Assembly: GCA_025677825.1 (NCBI GenBank)
Contig: JAIXMO010000039.1
Location: forward strand, 1 to 64,000
Origin: Helicostylum pulchrum
Lineage: Eukaryota > Mucoromycota > Mucoromycetes > Mucorales > Mucoraceae
Direction: 5' to 3'
Length of the DNA: 64,000 nt
The notes beneath the pieces were generated by a model, which made no database searches, was not told where the DNA came from, and saw nothing but the letters and a program-made list of their open reading frames with translations. The position numbers and the translations under genes are program-made. Shown here piece after piece: positions 59,565 to 64,000 of the stretch. Numbering within the stretch: the first letter of the stretch is position 1; the number at the start of each line of letters is the position of its first letter.

Positions 59565-61739
59565 TTATTGGCTAAAAGTATCAATCGCTCTTGAAATAAT
59601 AACAGCAGTTGAATTAAAGAACTCAGTCTTGTCATTGAGCAATAAGTGGTCTGGAAGGCTGTCAGAAGAAGGGGTTGCATCAAGGTGAATATAATAGTGA
59701 TACCAAGTAAAATCTTGTACTGCAATAGATCGTCCTAAGTCGGCCAAAATCTTTTTCATTTCTAATAAATCGTTTAAAGTAAAATTTGATCTTCTGTCTA
59801 TAAGTTTCCATCCTTCTGCAAAGACAATCGGCATCATTTGGTTGGGAATAGAGTTGTGTTTTAATAGACAGTTAAATATATCTGCCGACATATGGAACTG
59901 TTCCTTTAAAAACAATTGATTGATATAAGATATATCTCTATACACAATATAATGAATACCACCATAGTTAGATGTGTCTTTAAATAATTTGATATCATAA
60001 AGTTTTCCTGTGTAAATGTAATCTTTTAACACAGCGCTAAAGACTTGATCTAAATACTGGTATTTTTCAGCTTGATTATAATATTGTAATGCTTTTTCAT
60101 AATTTTTCGATGCGAGACAAGCGGTCGCCTTTTTCTACACACACAAAACACACACATTAGATTTAAATGTATATACACATACTATAATTACTTACTTCGT
60201 ATAATATAAGTCCGTCGTTCTTCATAGAATAATCAATACAAAATTTAACAACACTGTTTAGTTTTTCATCGTCGTTTTTGAAATCCATATTCTTCAAATG
60301 CTATTTAAAAAGTCAATACGCGTATAAATTTCCCTTAAAAAAAGTGTTTTTTTTTTTTTACCTCTATAACTACAGCCTTTCCTAATTCTCCACACGTCAT
60401 AAGATAAGTAAATGATTCTTGCCATAATCCAAACTGATTATTTAAATAAGATGCATAAGTCAAGATAAAATAATCTCTTGCATTCATTTTTAAAGTATCT
60501 CCTTTTGCTATAGAATAATCCAAAGTGCGATTCAGCAAGTTTTTCTTTTCCAACAAGTCTGATAAATGAGCAATAAACCACCAATCATAACTGGCACTAC
60601 ATTCAAGTCCTCTATAGAAGTTACTCTCCAAGAAAAATTGAAGTGATGATTGATCGTTGCTGTTATGTCTTGTAAAAAAATGTTGGGCGAATTCGTGTAT
60701 TGATGTACTACATTGATCTCTTTGATAGAATTTAGAGGTAATCAAACCAAGAACGTCATCATTCGTGTATTGTAAGATAACCTGTTCATTACCCATTAAA
60801 ATATTCAATGCGTCTATAACGTATTTTACGTGCACTGAATATGGAAGTTGTTTCAATTCTGTTAAAGTTGCTTGGATACGGCTGTGATGTGCTTTGACAA
60901 ATTGGATATCCTTGCCGGTTAAATCGCGTATAAATTCTAGGTAACTTGCAAGATTTCTATGTACTTTAAATTCAGGATCTGATAATACATGATTCAAAAG
61001 TGTAGATACGTTTTCGAGTCGGCCTAATAACATGAGTCGGATCGTGTAAGGCCAAAAATCTGCATGATCGAATACCGATTGGCTATAGCATATAGACTGT
61101 CTATCAAATTCAAGTAAATAAGCTATCGATACACACATAAAAAAAAAGGCGTTAGAACAAGAATAAACGTATCAAAATAAAAAGATCATACATTTATGAC
61201 ATTTGTTGTACCAATTCATTAATCGTATTGAAATATCTGTTTGGTCAGCACCAGGGAAATATAAAGCTTGGATTAACATCCATACTCGTTCTAACTCTAG
61301 ATATATGTTTCTTTCTTTTAATGCTACAGGTCCATAATGCTAAATACAGCGCAAAAAAAGTGTGTAAGTGAGGTTTTTTTTTTCGCGAGGGGAGTGCTAA
61401 AAAAATCTATTATATTTTTACCTCTTCTACTAAGTAGATTTGTTGCTTTAACGCATTTAAATATTGGTCGGCAAACACATCCAAGTCTTTTTGATTAGAG
61501 CTAAATATAATAAAGAAATTAGTTGAATGTAAAGCTGTCATTTTATATTTAATTACTTTTCATGAAGCGTTTGAAATACTTTTGTCGACTCTACATAAAG
61601 CTAAATTAAAAATGCATTAGTAATCCAATCGAGCTTTTAAAATATGTTAGCATACTTTTTTTCTAACATTAGGTACATGAACTGCATGATCGAGTTGTGA
61701 ATAACAGAATTTTTTTACAATCTCGTGTTGAGAGCTCAT
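59565..61739 (-). CDS. NUP85: Nucleoporin Nup85-like, Y-complex subunit
   Basis: Seven exons: 61739-61656, 61600-61557, 61500-61422, 61339-61192, 61122-60362, 60300-60196 and 60134-59565 (596 residues). The protein is almost entirely alpha-helical. It matches the Nup85/Nup75 pattern: an N-terminal helical part (ELERVWMLIQALYFPGAD, LMNWYNKCH), the signature FDHADFWPYTIRLMLLGRLE, YDWWFIAHLSDLLE and FILTYASYLNNQFGLWQESF (ACE1-type crown), and a C-terminal tail region (QAEKYQYLDQVFSAVLKDYI). Nup85 joins Seh1 and the Nup84/Nup107 stem in the nuclear pore Y complex. It is shorter than yeast Nup85 (744) but near other fungal and animal members. Divergent family, so moderate confidence. Confidence 0.78.
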
Positions 61740-61956
61740 GTTATCGTTTTGACTGCAAAAAAAAACAAAAAGAAAAAAAAAAGAGTGTAGGATTCGGTGT
61801 TTTAAAGCTTCTGGAGGGGCTTTTGTTTTAATAAAAAACATAATAAGTAGTGTAAGTATAAAGTACAAAAAAATAAAAGGGAGTAATACAAGTAAGAGAT
61901 ATAATGGGGGAAAAGTGGGGAGAGGGGGTAAATATTTTGAAGTAAAATAGCGTTGC

Positions 61957-63776
61957 TTAAGCAGATATTTTACCGCTTGCTGAATAAACAAAGAATAAAA
62001 CCCAAGCGATTAAAAGACAAGTGATAAAGATACCAAGATAAACATAGTTTAAAGGTCGAATGATTGTATTATCATACGAATCCAATCCTTGTTTGTTAAG
62101 TGCAAGTTCATGTTCGTTTCTTTCTTTCATACGAGAAAGACGATCCTTACGTCCGGTTTCTAACAAATTTTCATGGTAATAGTATTGTGAGACCCATAAT
62201 AAAGCAATCAGGACAAAACCAATACATGCAAGTGTAAGAAATAAAATCATAACTCCAGTATATGCTTGATTTTCTGTATGATCTTGAACAACGCCAACAA
62301 CAATATCAAGTATAGTGGTACCGATATTATTAGATGCTTTATATAAACCTAAACCTGTACCAATATAATCTGAAGGTAAAATCATACCAATAGAAGTAAT
62401 CATACCAATGGGACCAAAGGCAAGTGAGATACTATAGAATATCATACCGACCGTAGCATTCACATAGGTCCATCCAAGTAAAGCTGAACTAGCGATCAAA
62501 AACACAGCAGATAAAAGTAAAATAGTGATTCTTAAGCCAAATAAATCCATCACTATACCAAGAACAGGAGTAGCGACAATAGGAATACTTTGAGAGGCAC
62601 TTGCAGTATATCCAGCCAAGACATTATTATCTACACCAAAGTGAATGGTAACAAATTCGGTACTAATTGTTTGAAAAGATGACCAGACGGCTGCAAAGAT
62701 AAATTCAATTAGAAGAATATTCCAGTAGATAGCAGGGAATTTAAGTACACTCTTCCAATGGAATGCTTTTCTGGCCTTTACTTTCTTTACTTCTTCCTTG
62801 GATATAATAGCAATACCATTTGTATTACCAGTAGGTTTACGTAAATGTCGAACAATAAGAGCATAGATCAAATTCATAAGAATAGAAAAACAACATATAA
62901 TAAAAGATAACCATAAAGACCAAACCCAATCACCCGTTCTTTCTGCGATAGGGTTAGCTACCAGTGTACCCAAGAACGTAGCTAATCTACTAATAGAAAG
63001 TTGTAAACCAATAGCAATAGAAAGGTTTTGAGTACGGAACCATTTTGATAGTATAGATTCTTGCATAGTAACAATCAATCCTGATCCAATACCGAATATA
63101 ACACGACCTGCTACGATTAGCCCGTATGAATTATACTTGGCTGCGATAGCAGTTAATAGACTTCCGATAATTACAACCAAATTAATAGCAAGTGTTCCCC
63201 AGACAGAACCAAACATATCAATAAATATGCCACCGGCAATAGGAAAGATGGTATTGATAATAGAAACAGATGATGATAGAACACCATATTGTGTATTGGA
63301 GATGTGAAGATTCTACATGTGTAGTAAATGATAACGTTAGCGAAAAGAGTATATTAAAAAAAGAAAATATTGTTACACCGCTAATTTCACTAAATAAGTG
63401 TTATTTTTTTTACTAACAGTTTTTATAGACCCTTTCATGGCACTAATAGCACTAGATGAAAAGTGAGATCCAACTAAAACCGAAATATAAATAATCATTA
63501 GATCAGTAATTAAATGGCTATTAGGATATATAATTTTATTACTTTACGAGGAAAAAGTAAGGCTGTTACTAGAGCAATAAGTTTATATTGCCAAGGAGCG
63601 TTTGCTAAAGCCGCGTCTCCTGCTTCCTTTTCTGTCAATGGAGTATCCTCCTCTGCACTAGCGGTGGATGATTCTACAGCACCCATATTTGCTTCATAAG
63701 TTTCTGCTTGGTATCCATTACCATACTTTATATACTCGTCATTATCGACGACCGTCTTATCATTTGATACGGACAT
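61957..63776 (-). CDS. Major facilitator superfamily transporter, MFSD1-like
   Basis: Three exons: 63776-63548, 63473-63418 (56 nt) and 63312-61957 (546 residues). A hydrophilic, acidic N-terminal tail of about 60 residues precedes roughly 12 membrane helices in two halves joined by a basic loop (VKKVKARKAFHWKSVLKF). The first half has the MFS loop pattern GGIFIDMFGS and GRVIFGIGSGLIVTMQESIL, the second GIVMDLFGLRITILLL. The start region of the fold, LGSHFSSSAISAMKGSIKT, is assembled across exons 1-3. The overall pattern is closest to the MFSD1 (lysosomal dipeptide exporter) family. The substrate is unknown. A charged cytosolic stretch after helix 11 (LLETGRKDRLSRMKERNEHE) is a distinguishing insertion. 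Confidence 0.85.
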
Positions 63777-64000
63777 ATTATAAAGTGAGAAAGAAAAAAG
63801 AGTTTGAAAAAGAAGATAAAAAAAGAGAAATAAAAAGATTATCAGATTTTACAATTATTTCACCGCCAACTGGAGTGAAATGCAGTACTGGAAAAAAATT
63901 TGTACTGGGGTTCAAACAGTTAATATTTTCATGTATTTTTGTCATGCATGACACACATCTATACTCAAGCACGAGAACTCCGAAGTCGAAGCCATATATA

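Overview
The window is nuclear DNA of a filamentous fungus, most likely an early-diverging one of the Mucoromycota (Mucorales-like). Four observations point there. The DNA is strongly AT-rich with many A/T homopolymer runs. Genes carry numerous short introns (about 50-90 nt) with GTAAGT-like donors and TAG/CAG acceptors. The gene set is eukaryotic and fungal (VTC4, SUR7/PalI-like, Scs7-type fatty-acid hydroxylase, Pcl-type cyclin). A Fanzor/TnpB-like gene and Tc1-like transposase debris of the kind found in Mucorales are also present. The species cannot be fixed from the sequence alone. I see no rRNA, tRNA or CRISPR array.

Layout. 1-9.7 kb: the 5' end of proteasome subunit SEM1 (-), a SUR7/PalI-like membrane protein (+), fatty acid 2-hydroxylase (+), an unrecognised type I membrane protein (+), calcipressin (-), TOM20 (-) and a small probable mitochondrial protein (+). 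10.4-12.1 kb: a TOM20-like N-terminus fused to a MYND finger and a degenerate SET domain (+). 12.1-14.6 kb: gene-poor, with Tc1-like transposase debris. 14.6-23.8 kb: PDCD5 (+), VTC4 (+), RPN11 (-) and fimbrin SAC6 (-). 24.0-28.7 kb: a multi-exon Fanzor-like RNA-guided-nuclease-family gene (-) and further coding relics. 28.7-39.3 kb: peroxisomal acyl-CoA thioesterase (-), TXNL1 (+), COX10 (-), a CaM-kinase-like kinase (-) and HMG-CoA reductase (+). 39.3-44.2 kb: accessory island with an imperfect three-copy tandem repeat, several broken coding relics and a zinc-ribbon/HNH-nuclease gene carrying a frameshift. 44.2-53.9 kb: FAD amine-oxidase-like enzyme (-), CPSF30/YTH1 (+), Pcl-like cyclin (+), forkhead factor (-), prohibitin 2 (-) and translin (+). 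56-63.8 kb: MHYT-domain sensor-like protein (+), NUP85-like nucleoporin (-) and an MFSD1-like transporter (-).

Most genes are housekeeping genes without operon logic. Some themes recur: proteasome lid (SEM1, RPN11), mitochondria (TOM20 twice, COX10, PHB2, the small protein at 9.36 kb), calcium signalling (calcipressin and a CaM-kinase-like kinase), phosphate/Pho85-type biology (VTC4 and a Pcl-like cyclin), and lipid/isoprenoid metabolism (SCS7, thioesterase, HMGR). All exon models were built by hand from splice motifs and reading-frame continuity. They sum to whole codons unless I say otherwise.
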